Below, one piece after another: positions 12,104 through 28,946 of a stretch of DNA of 64,000 nt (its first letter is position 1; each line of letters opens with the position of its first letter). Under the pieces are notes generated by a model, which was not told the origin of the DNA, did not search any database, and was given only the letters and a program-made list of their open reading frames with translations. Origin of the DNA: Gambelia wislizenii. Taxonomy: Eukaryota > Chordata > Lepidosauria > Squamata > Crotaphytidae. The translations under genes were made by a program, and so were the position numbers. The stretch spans positions 293,162,187-293,226,186 of the forward strand of contig JAUMIR010000001.1 of the NCBI GenBank assembly GCA_030847615.1, in the 5' to 3' direction.

Positions 12104-12707
12104 GGGCCCATCTACACGAGGGGAAAAAATCCAAAATATCTCATAATATTGGCATCTTTCAGCAGCAGCAGCGACATGTCTAAACGTTTTTTCTGGCCTC
12201 AGAAGCCCCCATAAGCCTTGCATTCCTGATGACCGAGGCAAGTGATTTACTAGTGTTAGTTCTTCACTGCTGCCGTTTTTTTTTTTTTAAGTCATCCCAA
12301 AGTGCACTGGTTCAATAGAGTGATTTTCCAATTTTATAGGAAACCAAAACAGAAAATATTCATCCTGCTTTATCGCCTTAGCGAGCGATCATTAAGGCGA
12401 AAATCCAACATGCTGGCAGTGGGTGCTTGCCCTGCTACCAAGCCCCACCCCCGCTCTTGCCCAGCCAATCAGCATTGTGCTTCCCTTCAAATTTTCTGTT
12501 GCTTAATATTCCAAACGAGCAGGAATACGCACTCCCTCGCGGTTTTTGAAAAAGTACGGGAAAATCTGCGAAGGCTTTTACTGCGTTGTTTTTGCCGTTT
12601 TGGGCCCCCCTCCTTTCTAATAGTGTGGATTGATGCTAGATCCTGTTTAGACAGGTAGGATTCCTTGCAAATTCCATGAGAGGTATTTTCACCGTTTAGA
12701 TGGGTCC
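12104..12707 (+). mobile_element. Non-autonomous DNA transposon, GAAAATCCAACA family (copy B, best ends)
   Basis: The left end GGGCCCATCTACAC pairs with the right end TTTAGATGGGTCC as an imperfect inverted repeat. CATAG occurs on both sides (12100-12104 and 12707-12711) and may be a target duplication. The inner part has GGCGAAAATCCAACATGCTG and the CCAGCCAATCAGC block shared with two other copies. There is no transposase. Confidence 0.6.
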
Positions 12708-13728
12708 ATAGCATGTAATTTGTTTCTGTTGGTAAAATTTCAGTAGCTGGAAATCTAGTATTTGGCTACAATAGCATCCTCTCCCTCCCCGCTCCCCCCA
12801 CACTTGATATTTAAAGACAGGCCTACCAACTTAGATTACTCAAAGGTTTCAGTGACTGGTATAAAATTGTGCTGAGTAGGAGTGGTTTTCAGAACGAATT
12901 CTCTACATTTAAACCTGAATAGGCACTCAGAAAAGGTTATATTAAAGAGAGCTCTGCGTCAAGTGTTCAAAAAGACAGCTTTGTTTCTTTTAAGCAGGTG
13001 GCCTAAAATAAAGCTTAATAGTCCAATTTTGATTAGTTCAGCAGATGCATTTCCTAATAAGATGCAGTTGTTCGAACATTCCCTTAGTTGCATAATGATG
13101 TAGCTCCCGGTTTAATCTCCAGTTCACTGAAAGGAAGGCCTCACTTCTGTGGTCTTCAAAATAAAAAAATACAAAAAAATAAATAAATCACACCATTGAT
13201 TTGCCAGTGAGTTCAAGAGTAGAGAAGATAAGAGGGCTAAACACTTAAACTCAGGACTGGCAACATTAATTAGAGTTGAAGTGTCATCTTGCATTAGTGG
13301 GAAGACATCTATTATTGAAGGACTTATTCCTATTGCTAATGCCACCTAGAGTTAGTTGACTCAGTGGATCCTTTCATTTGAATTTAGCTTCCAAACCAAG
13401 GGCATTAGTAGGAGCAGGAAGTGATCATTAAACAATATGCTAGATATTAAAATAAATTTACAGTACAATTATATAACAATCCCCCTAGAAGTAATCTCCA
13501 CTAAATGCAACGGGACATTCTCCTGTGTCAGGACTGCACTCCTTATTGACTCTGTGGAAACAGAGTTGGCTCTTTGTTCATCCTAACAGCAAGTGATGTT
13601 ACCTTTTTTGTTAATTTCCTGACTTGCCCAGTAGAACATGGACTCATTGAAGAGAGCCAGGTGAAGGGATGTGTACTTCTGCTCCATTTCAGTGTTAATG
13701 CCCCAGTGTGTTTTTTCCTTCTACATAG

Positions 13729-16046
<2,318 letters not shown>

Positions 16047-16276
16047 CAGTTGTCCCTTCATATTCGCTGGGGGTTGGTTCCAGGACCCCCCGTGGATACT
16101 AAAATCCGTGAATACTCAAGTCCCATTATAGGGAATGGCATAGCAAAATGGTGTCCCTTATATAAGATGGCAAAATCAAGGTTTGCTTTTTGGATTATTA
16201 TTTTTTTAAGAATATTTTCAAGCCGTGAATACTTAAATCCGTGGATACGAAATCCGTAGATATGGAGGGACAACTG
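16047..16276 (+). mobile_element. Tigger-like MITE, about 230 bp
   Basis: Left CAGTTGTCCCTTCATATTCG and right GATATGGAGGGACAACTG form terminal inverted repeats; TA follows on the right. The inside has the CCGTGGATAC and CCGTGAATAC blocks typical of Tigger/MER2-class elements. A related copy in the other orientation is at 40799-41029, with matching inner text (CCTTATATAAGATGGCAAAA-type). Confidence 0.75.
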
Positions 16277-16639
16277 TACATAGAACTTGTTTGGCCATTT
16301 GCGTAATCTAGGTGCTGTGGATTTCCAAGGCTGGAGAGTGAGTTTAAACCTTCCTCCGACATCCCTTCACTGATGAGGGTGAGCAATGCTGTCTGCTGAG
16401 GCAGCTGAAAAGTTCCAGCCAGTGCTTCAGTTGGATTCACACACATTCATATCCATCCATGCATGCACATGCCATCTAGCAGTGTTCTAAAGGGAGAATC
16501 TTTACTTGAAGCTTGAGTGTTACACACTTGTTGGTAGAGGCTTGTACATTTCTGCTTGTGGGTTTAATGTTATTGGTACTGCTTTTTACTTAATCAAAGA
16601 GTGTTGTTATAATCCCTTGTATATTGTTGTACTTTCTAG

Positions 16640-16786
16640 GGAAAGGCCGATATGGAGAGGTCTGGCGAGGCCAGTGGCAAGGAGAAAACGTGGCAGTCAA
16701 GATCTTCTCTTCCCGAGATGAAAAGTCCTGGTTCAGGGAAACAGAATTATACAATACAGTGTTGCTGAGGCATGAAAACATTTTAG
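16640..16786 (+). CDS. ACVR1: ACVR1 exon: kinase N-lobe
   Basis: It encodes the start of the kinase domain, with the glycine-rich loop [20 protein letters not shown] and the ATP-anchoring lysine in VAVKIF. It continues through [20 protein letters not shown] to RHENIL, whose arginine matches human Arg258. Acceptor AG is at 16638-16639, and the donor GTGAGG follows 16786. The first and last codons are split Gly codons, so the phase matches the neighbouring exons. The glutamate of the C-helix (RETELY) is kept. The protein differs from mammalian ACVR1 at very few positions here. Confidence 0.96.
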
Positions 16787-19357
<2,571 letters not shown>

Positions 19358-20015
19358 CCATGGTTTTTTTCCAGGCTGTGAGGCCATGTTCTGGAAGAGT
19401 TTTTCTGATGTTTCACCTACATTTGTGGCTGGCATCTTCAGAGAATAGTTGGGTAGGAGTGTGTGTGGGGGTTATATACTGTGAGCCCTGTTGGAGAAGA
19501 TATGAAAATTTGTGTATTTGAATGGCTAGTTTCTGAGTGGATATATGCAAGGAGAATTAGTGTCCTAAATTAGAATTAGCACCTAAACTGGGCTCTACAG
19601 GCTAATGCTCCACATCAGACATCACAAGAGCAGACAGACCCAGAAAAAACCACAGGAATGAAGAAAAACAGCCACCCAAAGGGAAGGCATTTTTACCATA
19701 CATCAAAGGAGTCACAGACAGAATAGGGAAACTGATGAGGAAACACAACCTCCAAACAATCTGCAGACCAACCAAGAAAATCCAAGAAATGCTACGCTCA
19801 GGGAAGGACAAAAGAGACCCTCTCACAGCCGCAGGGTTTACCGCATACCATGCAGCTGTGGACAAGTTTACATAGGGACCAGTAAATGCAGTGTGCGAAC
19901 ACGAATCAAGGAACAGGAGAGACACTGCAGACTGGGCTAGCCAGAAAAATCAGCAGTAGCAGAACATGTTATAAACCAACCTGGACACAAAATGCTACTT
20001 AAAAACACAAACATT

Positions 20016-20149
20016 CTGTAGGTCTAGATGGCAGGACCAATCCAGAAGTGTTGGGAACCTAGGACCGCCCGGCTTAAGCAGGAAGTAGAACAAAGCCTCT
20101 TGGGAGATTTTTGTCCCTTTGTTCTCCAGTCCTCTTCTCCCACGAGGCC
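20016..20149 (+). repeat. DIRS left inverted terminal repeat (copy 2)
   Basis: It pairs with 26169-26303. From GAAGTGTTGGGAACC to CCCACGAGGCC the two repeats are identical over 105 bases; the outermost 30 bases differ in a few places (TAGGTCTAGATGG on the left against TAGGATAGATGG). A second weaker partner of its inner part (GTTCTACTTCCTGCTT) follows directly at 20150-20170. Confidence 0.88.
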
Positions 20150-20952
20150 TGTTCTACTTCCTGCTTCGCCCGGCAAGGCAGGTATCTCAACTCCTCCGGA
20201 TTGACTTCAATCTTAGACTTTATTCTTCCAACTTTTCTATCTAACCCCCTCCCCTCCCACCCTCTAGCTGCTATACTTAACCTCTACCAAAAAAAAAAAA
20301 AAGAAAGAAAAGAAAAATTTCTTTCTCCTCTTCCCCTCCAGCGCGACTAGGCTTTTCCCCCCTCCCACCCCCCCGGCAGCGGAGCGGCCCCATCGGCCAG
20401 CCGCCTTTCCCCTCTGCCCCAACTCTGCATTTTCCCCCCCTCCTCAGCAGCGGAGCGGCCCCGACAGCCAGCCGTTTTTCCCCTGCTTCAACTTCGCGTT
20501 CCCCCCCCCCCCGGCAGCGGAGCGGCCCGACGGCCCTCTCCGGCCCCTGCAGCGCGACGGCCAGCAGCCAAACAGCGCTGCAACCACACATCCATTTTAA
20601 AAAGCCCGCTTCTCTGCGTGACCCCCCCCCTGCGGGATAGGGGCACCTCCGAGTTTACGGCACTCCACGGGCTGGGGAGCAGCAGCGCAGGGCTGAGCGC
20701 CCCCCCTCCAGCAGAGACCAGCGCTTCACACTGGCACTCCCCCCCATCTTATAGCCGCGGCCCCCTGCAAGGCCACAGCCGCCGCGCGAGCGCTTCCCCC
20801 CCCCGGAACGATTCCTACCATAGCCCCCCGGGCAGGTCACCTTCCAGACAAACGGGGATCGCGCTAGGCTCACTAATCTCTTAGCCAGCCTTAGCTGTCT
20901 CTCAGGCGCCACCTGCTGTTCACTCCCCACATTGCGCCTAGTAGAATCAAGC

Positions 20953-22953
20953 ATGGGGGGCATCAGAAGCAACAAACCTGATGCCAAAAAGGATACCACC
21001 AAACCGAGAAAGAGGGGAACGTTGGAGTGTGATGGCCCCAAAGACGGCGCCAGCGAACTCCCATCCACCAGTAGCGCCTCCGCTGGCCTCCTATCTGCCC
21101 TAGTGGCACAGAGGAGCGCTGCAAAGGAAGCGGAGAGGGCCCTCACTAGCGGCGGCTCCAGCAGTGTAACCAAGGCCACCAACAGCCAGCCGCTCAACAA
21201 ATCAACATCGCAGGAGGGCCTGGGAGACGCGGGGGCCGAGGTATCTTCCCTGCCCCCACGGAACTTCCCTAACAACACTAGCCTGCTGGACATCCTGATG
21301 AAGAAGACACAGGATAAGGTAGGCGGAACGGCGTTTTCTACTGCCAGGCACTACCTGGACACATTGGAATTTTCAAGTGATGGGGAGGAGGGTGAAGGGG
21401 AAGCACTCACGGGAAGGGGGAGAGAGGAGCTTTTGGGAGATGCTCAGGGTGAGAACGAGGAAGCAGTCGATAGCGAAACACAGGGGGACCTCGCAATGGG
21501 GGGTGGCAAAAATGTGGAGGAAAGGGTAAAGAAAGCCAAAAAGGACTCAATCAGATTGGCTTTGAAAATGTTGTCAGAAGCCCTTATCTCCGATCAGGAG
21601 GAAGATCAGGAAGAATCTACCAGTGCCCTGAACCTCCTGAGGAAACGAAGAGAGAGGGGAAAGACCCCTATTCCAAAAAAGAATAAGGCACCCCTAAACC
21701 CTCCGAAACCACTGGAGAACAGAGGGGGAAACGCTAAAGAAAAGCAAACAGGCAGGAAAAGGAAGGATCCACCCTCCAGGCACTCATCCGAGGAGTCGGA
21801 CGGGGCATCGGAAGGGGACGAGATTATCCAAGACTCCAACCTAGAACTAGACCTCATGGGGGACAACGATGATACCTACACCCCCGACAGGGAGGAAGGG
21901 GAACTCTCGGAGTCGGAAACATCAGACTCGGAGGCCGCCGACAGAATTTTTCAAGGGGAAAAGTTCCCATACCTCATCAGCAGAGCTCTGTCGGCGCTGG
22001 GGATAGCGCCCCCCGTGGTCAACCAAGACAATGCGGAGGACCCTCATGCCCCCAGAAGCGAGAAGGCAGCGGCCCTAATGCCTTCGAACAAATCGAAAAG
22101 ACCACTCTTCCCGTTCCCAAGAGCCTTCTGGAACCTGGTAACGGAGGAGTGGGACAAACCAGCGTTGGGAAGGCGGGGCACGGCAGCTGCCCAGAGGTTT
22201 TACAGCTTTCCCAAGGAAGTACTAGACAAACTGAAGACCCCAGTGGTAGATAAGCCAGTGGTATCAATGGTCTCCAACTCTCTGGCTCCTAGGGAAGAAG
22301 ATGGAGTCCTCAAGGATGCAGACGAAAAAAGGGCCGATGGCGCACTCAAGAGGACGTTCGAATCCTCCACATTAGGGATTAGATCGTCAATGGCCACAGC
22401 CCTAATTTCTCGAGCAGCCATTATCTGGCTACAAGAGGTCATGGAGGCCGAAAACCTGGAAACAGGGGCTCTAGACAAGGCCTTTAGCAGGATCCGTTTA
22501 GCCCTCAACTTTATCGCGGATGCCTCACAGGATTCCCTCACATATGCAGCCAGAGCCTCAGGGGCGGCTAACCTAGCGAGAAGATATCTGTGGGTTAAAC
22601 AATGGGATGCAGACGGCAAATCTAGGAACGCCTTGGCCACCGCCGCGTTCAAAGGAGCCAAACTGTTCGGCGAGGACGCTCTCAAAGATATACTGGTCGA
22701 GACGAAGGATAAGAAGCAGGCAATGCCCTCAACGGGGCGTAAGAGCGATAAGAGGACTTTCAGACGCCCAGTCCAGACCAATAACTCCTTTCGTCGCTAC
22801 AGAGGAAGCGGCCGGAGGACCGACTTCAGATCCACAAGGCCACCGTGGGCACGAACAAACTACGTCATACGGCAAGCGCCCTTCGCCCCCCCGAACCAAA
22901 ACCTCAGAGGAGGAGCCCAGCCTCGTAGAGGCTCCTCCCGTCAACAGTCCTGA
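20953..22953 (+). CDS. DIRS ORF1, gag-like protein (copy 2)
   Basis: An open frame of about 666 residues from ATG 20953; an upstream TTG at 20932 is in frame but less likely as a start. The N-terminal half is rich in Ser, Glu and Lys, with acidic stretches near residues 140-190 and 280-330. The middle holds AFWNLVTEEWDKPALGRRGT and a helical region with DASQDSLTYAARASGAANLA, which is conserved with DIRS copy 1. The C-terminus is basic (RRPVQTNNSFRRYRGSGRR), as expected for nucleic-acid binding. Function as a nucleocapsid-like protein is inferred from its place in DIRS elements. The last 347 nt overlap the RT frame. Confidence 0.8.
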   Translation: MGGIRSNKPDAKKDTTKPRKRGTLECDGPKDGASELPSTSSASAGLLSALVAQRSAAKEAERALTSGGSSSVTKATNSQPLNKSTSQEGLGDAGAEVSSLPPRNFPNNTSLLDILMKKTQDKVGGTAFSTARHYLDTLEFSSDGEEGEGEALTGRGREELLGDAQGENEEAVDSETQGDLAMGGGKNVEERVKKAKKDSIRLALKMLSEALISDQEEDQEESTSALNLLRKRRERGKTPIPKKNKAPLNPPKPLENRGGNAKEKQTGRKRKDPPSRHSSEESDGASEGDEIIQDSNLELDLMGDNDDTYTPDREEGELSESETSDSEAADRIFQGEKFPYLISRALSALGIAPPVVNQDNAEDPHAPRSEKAAALMPSNKSKRPLFPFPRAFWNLVTEEWDKPALGRRGTAAAQRFYSFPKEVLDKLKTPVVDKPVVSMVSNSLAPREEDGVLKDADEKRADGALKRTFESSTLGIRSSMATALISRAAIIWLQEVMEAENLETGALDKAFSRIRLALNFIADASQDSLTYAARASGAANLARRYLWVKQWDADGKSRNALATAAFKGAKLFGEDALKDILVETKDKKQAMPSTGRKSDKRTFRRPVQTNNSFRRYRGSGRRTDFRSTRPPWARTNYVIRQAPFAPPNQNLRGGAQPRRGSSRQQS

Positions 22954-24837
22954 CTCGGAAACCTCTCCAGTGGGGGGAAGGCTGTCAAAGTTCCTGGGCG
23001 CCTGGTTAACATCCACAAAGGACAAGTGGGTCCTCGAGACCATAGCCCACGGATACAAAGTGGACTTCAATGTAGAGCCCAGGAACAGATTTCTACCGGC
23101 GCCAGTACCAACAAACCAGCAAAAGGCGCAGAACCTAAGAACAGCCATAAACCACCTACTGGAGATAGAAGCAATAGAAGAAGTACCGGTCTCCCAACGT
23201 TTCTCAGGGGTGTACTCTTACTTCTTCACAGTGCCAAAAAAGGACGGAAGCTTAAGGTCGGTATTAGACCTCAAATTCACGAACTCATTCGTCACCTACA
23301 GACGATTCAAGATGGAAACACTCTCATCCATTCGGGTCGCCATACAGGGGGGGGACTTCCTGGCCTCCCTCGATCTGTCGGAAGCGTACCTTCACATCAA
23401 GATGCATCCGGACAGCCGGCGATTTCTCAGATTCGCTTTCGGGGAGGAACATTATCAGTTCAAGGCGCTCCCCTTCGGCCTGGCAACGGCTCCGCGCATC
23501 TTCACCAAAGTCATGGTGGTGCTGATGGCGCACCTCAGGATGAAAGGGATACACCTCTACCCTTACCTGGACGACATCCTGTTGAGGGCACACTCGAAGG
23601 GCAAGGCCCTACGGGACCTGCAGGTAACGATTCGATGCCTGCAGAGTCACGGCTTCATGGTGAACTTCAAGAAAAGCACGCTGATACCGACACAGAGCAT
23701 AGTCCACTTAGGAGTACAAATAGACACAGCAAACTACTCTGTCGCGCTGTCCAGGGAAAGACAAACGACCATACAAAGGGAAGCAATGTCAGCGAGCCGG
23801 AAGCAGAGGGCACAACTCGCCTCCCTGGCGAGACTCTTCGGCCTAATGGTATCCGCAATTCAGATTCTGCCATGGGCGAGATTCCACTCCAGACCACTAC
23901 AGGAGTTGCTTCTTCCACACCAAGAAAGCATATCTCGCAAGGAGACCCTCACGCTAGACATACCAGAGAGAGTGAGGCAGTCGCTTACTTGGTGGACCCG
24001 GACACAAAATGTAGCCAAAGGATCCCCCCTGACCGTCAGTCACCAAATAGTAGTAACCTCGGACGCCAGCCTCAGAGGATGGGGAGCCCATTGCCAAGGA
24101 GACGTGGCACAGGGGCTCTGGTCAAGAGAAGAACAGGAACACAGCATCAACTGGCTGGAGCTCAGGGCAGCTCGGCTAGCACTACAACACTTCTCCAACA
24201 AGCTCAGGGACAAGCACGTCCTCCTCCTCACGGACAACACAACGACACGCTCGTACATAGCGAGACAAGGAGGGTCCAGATCACGGTCCCTACACAAGGA
24301 GGCCGTGATCCTGTTCCAGTGGGCGGAACAGACAGTCCTGTCCCTATCGGCCCAGCATCTACAAGGCCAGGACAACATCCAAGCGGACTTCCTGAGCAGG
24401 CATACGGTGCTCCCAGGAGAATGGGAACTGAACCAGGAGACCTTCACACACATTCAACGGAACTTCGGAGAAATGTCAGTGGACATGTTCGCGTCACACC
24501 TGAACACCAAGCTGAACCGCTTCTTCACCAGATTCACCCACGGGCGGAGGGAACCGATGCCCTCCGCTCTCGGTGGCCGAAGGGCCTGCTATATGCATTC
24601 CCTCCGTTCCCCCTAATAGGGAAAGTTTGCAGGAAAATACGAGAAGAGCGAGCTCAAGTAGTCCTGGTGGCACCACATTGGCCCCGCCGTCCGTGGTTCT
24701 CGGACCTAACGGAGATGTCGATCGAGCCACCCATGCGACTATTCCCACGACAAGATCTCCTCCTTCAGGGACCAGTCGTCCACGACGACGTCACGTGGCT
24801 ACAACTGACAGCGTGGAGATTGAGCGGAGAGCTCTAG
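22607..24837 (+). pseudogene. DIRS RT/RNase H ORF with one apparent frameshift (copy 2)
   Basis: The frame is open from 22607 to 24616. RT motifs are KKDGSLRSVLDLK, ASLDLSEAYLHIKM, FKALPFGLATAPRIF and YLDDILLRA (YLDD at 23564-23575, about residue 320). RNase H motifs are VTSDASLRGWGAHC (about 484), NWLELRAARLAL, LLLTDNTTTRSYI and IQADFLSR. After RFFTRFTHG the expected C-terminal extension (GLLYAFPPFPLIGKVCRKI to LTAWRLSGEL, ending 24837) lies in another frame. One missing base near 24547 explains this, judging from copy 1. It reverse-transcribes the element RNA. A long open frame at 23026-24837 is a shadow up to 24547 and the true tail after it. Confidence 0.85.
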
Positions 24838-25865
24838 AGGCCTGCGGATACGAGGAAAACGTAATACGCACCCTGTTAGCCTCACGCAGGCCGTCAACGA
24901 GAAAGATATACCAGGCTACATGGAAGGTATTCTCCCAATGGTGCGCAAACGCAGACGTGAATCCATTGGAAGCCTCGGCAAAGCATGTCCTCCAATTTCT
25001 GCAAGAAGGCCTCGACAAGGGTCTCAGGCCAAACACACTGAAGAGACAGGTGGCAGCGCTAGCGGCGTTTATTCAAGACCCACAGGGCAACAGAATCTCC
25101 CTACATCCGCACGTCAGAAGGTTCTTGAGAGGCGCAACCCTAATATCTCCACCTGTCCACCACAGGTTCCCATCCTGGAACCTGCCCCTGGTGCTGCGGC
25201 AACTAGTCAAGAGCCCATTCGAACCCCTAAGGAAGGTACCGCTCAGGACGCTTTCACTTAAGGTAGCATTCCTGGTAGCAATCACATCGGCAAGAAGGGT
25301 CTCGGAACTCACGGCGCTATCCATCAGGGAACACCTATGTTCCTTTGAGGATGATGCAGTATACCTCAGGCCAGACCCATCCTTCAAACCAAAGGTCCTT
25401 TCTCAGTTCCACGTGTCACAGCAAATCATACTGCCCTCCTTCTGCCCCAATCCGGTCCACCCAACGGAGAAGCTATGGCACAAGCTAGACGTTAGGAGGG
25501 CCTTGAGGATTTACATCAAGCGCATGGCGACATTCAGGCGATGCGACTCACTGTTCGTATCCTTCACACCAGCTTCAATGGGAGCCAGGGTGTCGAGACA
25601 GACGCTGGCAACATGGATCAAGGCATGCATATTCCTAGCATACGATTCCGCAAACACACCACGTCCATCAGGGGTGGTGGCGCATTCCACGAGGTCAGCG
25701 GCCACCTCAGCGGTATTTTCGTCAAACGCACCCATCGAAGAGATATGCAGGGCCGCAACATGGAGCACGGCCTCCACCTTTATCAGACATTATAAGGTAG
25801 ACAAATTCAAATCAAACACGGCCATCTTCGGGAGGAGAGTCCTCCACGAGGTGGCCCAACAATGA
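24573..25865 (+). CDS. DIRS tyrosine recombinase ORF (copy 2)
   Basis: An open frame of up to 430 codons that joins the circular DNA form to the target. The N-terminal arm has RRPSTRKIYQATWKVFSQWC and RPNTLKRQVAALAAFI. The catalytic set is visible: Arg in TSARRVSELTAL (about residue 240), HSTRSAATS (HxxR, about 370), Trp in ICRAATWSTAS, and the nucleophile Tyr in FIRHYKVDKF (about 407). The frame opens with GTG and has no early ATG. It overlaps the RT/RNase H tail (to 24837), so production by -1 frameshifting or reinitiation is likely. All catalytic residues seem intact. Confidence 0.88.
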   Translation: MAEGPAICIPSVPPNRESLQENTRRASSSSPGGTTLAPPSVVLGPNGDVDRATHATIPTTRSPPSGTSRPRRRHVATTDSVEIERRALEACGYEENVIRTLLASRRPSTRKIYQATWKVFSQWCANADVNPLEASAKHVLQFLQEGLDKGLRPNTLKRQVAALAAFIQDPQGNRISLHPHVRRFLRGATLISPPVHHRFPSWNLPLVLRQLVKSPFEPLRKVPLRTLSLKVAFLVAITSARRVSELTALSIREHLCSFEDDAVYLRPDPSFKPKVLSQFHVSQQIILPSFCPNPVHPTEKLWHKLDVRRALRIYIKRMATFRRCDSLFVSFTPASMGARVSRQTLATWIKACIFLAYDSANTPRPSGVVAHSTRSAATSAVFSSNAPIEEICRAATWSTASTFIRHYKVDKFKSNTAIFGRRVLHEVAQQ

Positions 25866-25917
25866 AGAGTAACGCCAAGACAGTCACTCCCACCCGACAT
25901 AGGGGAGCTTGGGTACA

Positions 25918-26021
25918 TCCCAACACTTCCGGATTGGTCCTGCCATCTAGACCTACAGAATGTTACATTGGGTACTTACCGTGAAGGTACTTTCTGTAGG
26001 ATAGATGGCAGGAACAATCCG
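25918..26021 (+). repeat. DIRS internal complementary region (copy 2)
   Basis: The first half is the reverse complement of the left end (GCCATCTAGACCTACAGAAT), and the second half is the reverse complement of the right end (GTGAAGGTACTTTCTGTAGG). They meet at CAGAATGTT (25956-25964), the complement of the AACATTCTG found at both insertion junctions. Both end variants of this copy are reproduced with about one mismatch. Confidence 0.85.
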
Positions 26022-26168
26022 TCCCACCCGGTGACTGTCGACAAGACTACGGGCAATGACTCGGAGATGCCTTTTTTCCTTTCTCAACTAACAATGTGTA
26101 TCAGTTTGTTTTCTCAACAGGGAGGAGTTTTCTTACCTTTACTTCAGGGCTTTGCTAGTCAGAGAACT

Positions 26169-26303
26169 GGCCTCGTGGGAGAAGAGGACTGGAGAACAAA
26201 GGGACAAAAATCTCCCAAGAGGCTTTGTTCTACTTCCTGCTTAAGCCGGGCGGTCCTAGGTTCCCAACACTTCCGGATTGTTCCTGCCATCTATCCTACA
26301 GAA
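26169..26303 (-). repeat. DIRS right inverted terminal repeat (copy 2)
   Basis: Inverted partner of 20016-20149. A right-only tail (26304-26339) runs through CTTCACGGTAAGTACCC to AACATTCTG, where the Penelope sequence resumes. Confidence 0.88.
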
Positions 26304-26806
26304 AGTACCTTCACGGTAAGTACCCAATGTAACATTCTGGACCAGGCCAACAACTATCATGTCAGAATGCACAGAGAAGTTATTGAAATCCACAAGCACC
26401 TGGACAACTTCAACAGGAAAGAAGAAACCCTAAAAGTAAACAAAATCTGGCTACCAGTCTTGAAAAACACTAAAATCAAAACTCAACACATGCAAATGAA
26501 CTCCACCCAGGGACAGCATGATTTCCAGCAGACAATGGACCACTAGTCAAACAGACACTAATCCTCCTTGCATATCTCCACCCAGAAACTAGCCATTCAG
26601 ATACATTTTCATATCTTCTCCAACAGGGGCTCACAGTATATAACCGCCCCCGTTACACCAACCATTCTCTGAAGATGCCAGCCACAGATGCAGACGAAAC
26701 ATGAGAAATAAACTCTTCCAGAACACAGTCTCATAGCCTGGAAAAAAACCACGGAAAACCTATGGATGTTGGCCGTGAAAACCTTTGACTTCACATCTTC
26801 TGTTTT

Positions 26807-28538
<1,732 letters not shown>

Positions 28539-28946
28539 CAGTCATCCCTTCACATTCGCAGGGGTTAGGTTCCACAGACCCCTGCGAATGTGAAAATTCC
28601 ACGAATAATGACTGCCCTTCCCCGCCAAAGTGACCACGGGGCCTCCGGAGGCCCCATAGTCACTTTCCCCCGGCTCCCCTCCCTCCCAAGGCCTTCATGG
28701 GGCCTTCAGAGGCCCCGTGGTCGCCTCCCTGGCCCTCCCCCCTCCCTCCCAAGGCCTTCACGGGGCCTTTGGAGAGTCTCCGGAGGCCCTGTGGTCGCCT
28801 CCCCAGCCCTACCCCTCCCTCCAAAGGCCTTCACGGGGCCTCTGGAGACCCCTTGTTGCTGCTTTTGGGAGGGCGGGAGGGCCCTCCCAAAATCGTGAAT
28901 ATTCAAAACCGCAAATGCTAAGTTTGCGAATGTGGAGCGGCAACTG
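28539..28946 (+). mobile_element. TA-flanked MITE with inner GC-rich repeats (copy B, short)
   Basis: CAGTCATCCCTTCACATTCG on the left and GAATGTGGAGCGGCAACTG on the right, flanked by TA at 28537-28538 and 28947-28948. The inner array (about 28630-28860) has only four or five units of the GGCCTTCACGGGGCCTTTGG type, the fewest of the four copies. Confidence 0.82.

Larger units (their letters stand above)
20019..26339 (+). mobile_element. DIRS retrotransposon, copy 2, full length and nearly intact
   Basis: A complete DIRS element: inverted terminal repeats (20016-20149 and 26169-26303), a gag-like ORF, an RT/RNase H ORF, a tyrosine recombinase ORF and an internal complementary region (25918-26021). 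AACATTCTG is present at both junctions (20010-20018 and 26331-26339). The terminal repeats share an identical 105-bp block, so insertion is likely recent. It lies in the + orientation inside a Penelope-like element in an ACVR1 intron. The main defect seen is one missing base near 24547 in the RT/RNase H frame. Confidence 0.92.
19567..26546 (+). pseudogene. Penelope GIY-YIG endonuclease C-terminal remnant, interrupted 20019-26339
   Basis: Reading + strand, the part before the DIRS insertion contains the remains of the GIY-YIG region (GFTAYHAAVDKFT followed by a stop and a GPVNAVCEHESRNRRDT-like stretch). It runs into KNTNI just before the DIRS junction. The frame resumes after the insertion at 26340 with DQANNYHVRMHREVIEIHKH and LDNFNRKEETLKVNKIWLPV, typical of the end of Penelope proteins. 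Stops show that it was already decaying. Penelope elements pair a reverse transcriptase with a GIY-YIG nuclease. Confidence 0.7.
19358..26794 (+). mobile_element. Penelope-like element, split by a DIRS insertion
   Basis: ATCTTCTGTTTT is repeated exactly at 19346-19357 and 26795-26806, giving a 12-bp target duplication. The left part to about 19560 is the reverse complement of 26550-26757, the inverted terminal-repeat layout seen in Penelope elements (GGCTGGCATCTTCAGAGAAT and its partner). Between them, outside the DIRS insertion, lies the C-terminal part of the Penelope protein. The RT is mostly gone. The element was in place before the DIRS copy entered it. Confidence 0.8.

Noticed and set aside
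23026..24837. A 603-codon open frame overlapping the DIRS RT ORF
   Set aside because: Up to about 24547 it is an alternative-frame shadow of the RT/RNase H frame, Gly/Pro/His rich and without a domain. After that point it is the true RNase H tail reached by the frameshift. DIRS copy 1 shows a similar shadow.
24920..25261. Alternative-frame ORFs within the DIRS recombinase on both strands
   Set aside because: Shadows of the recombinase frame; the true frame has the catalytic residues.
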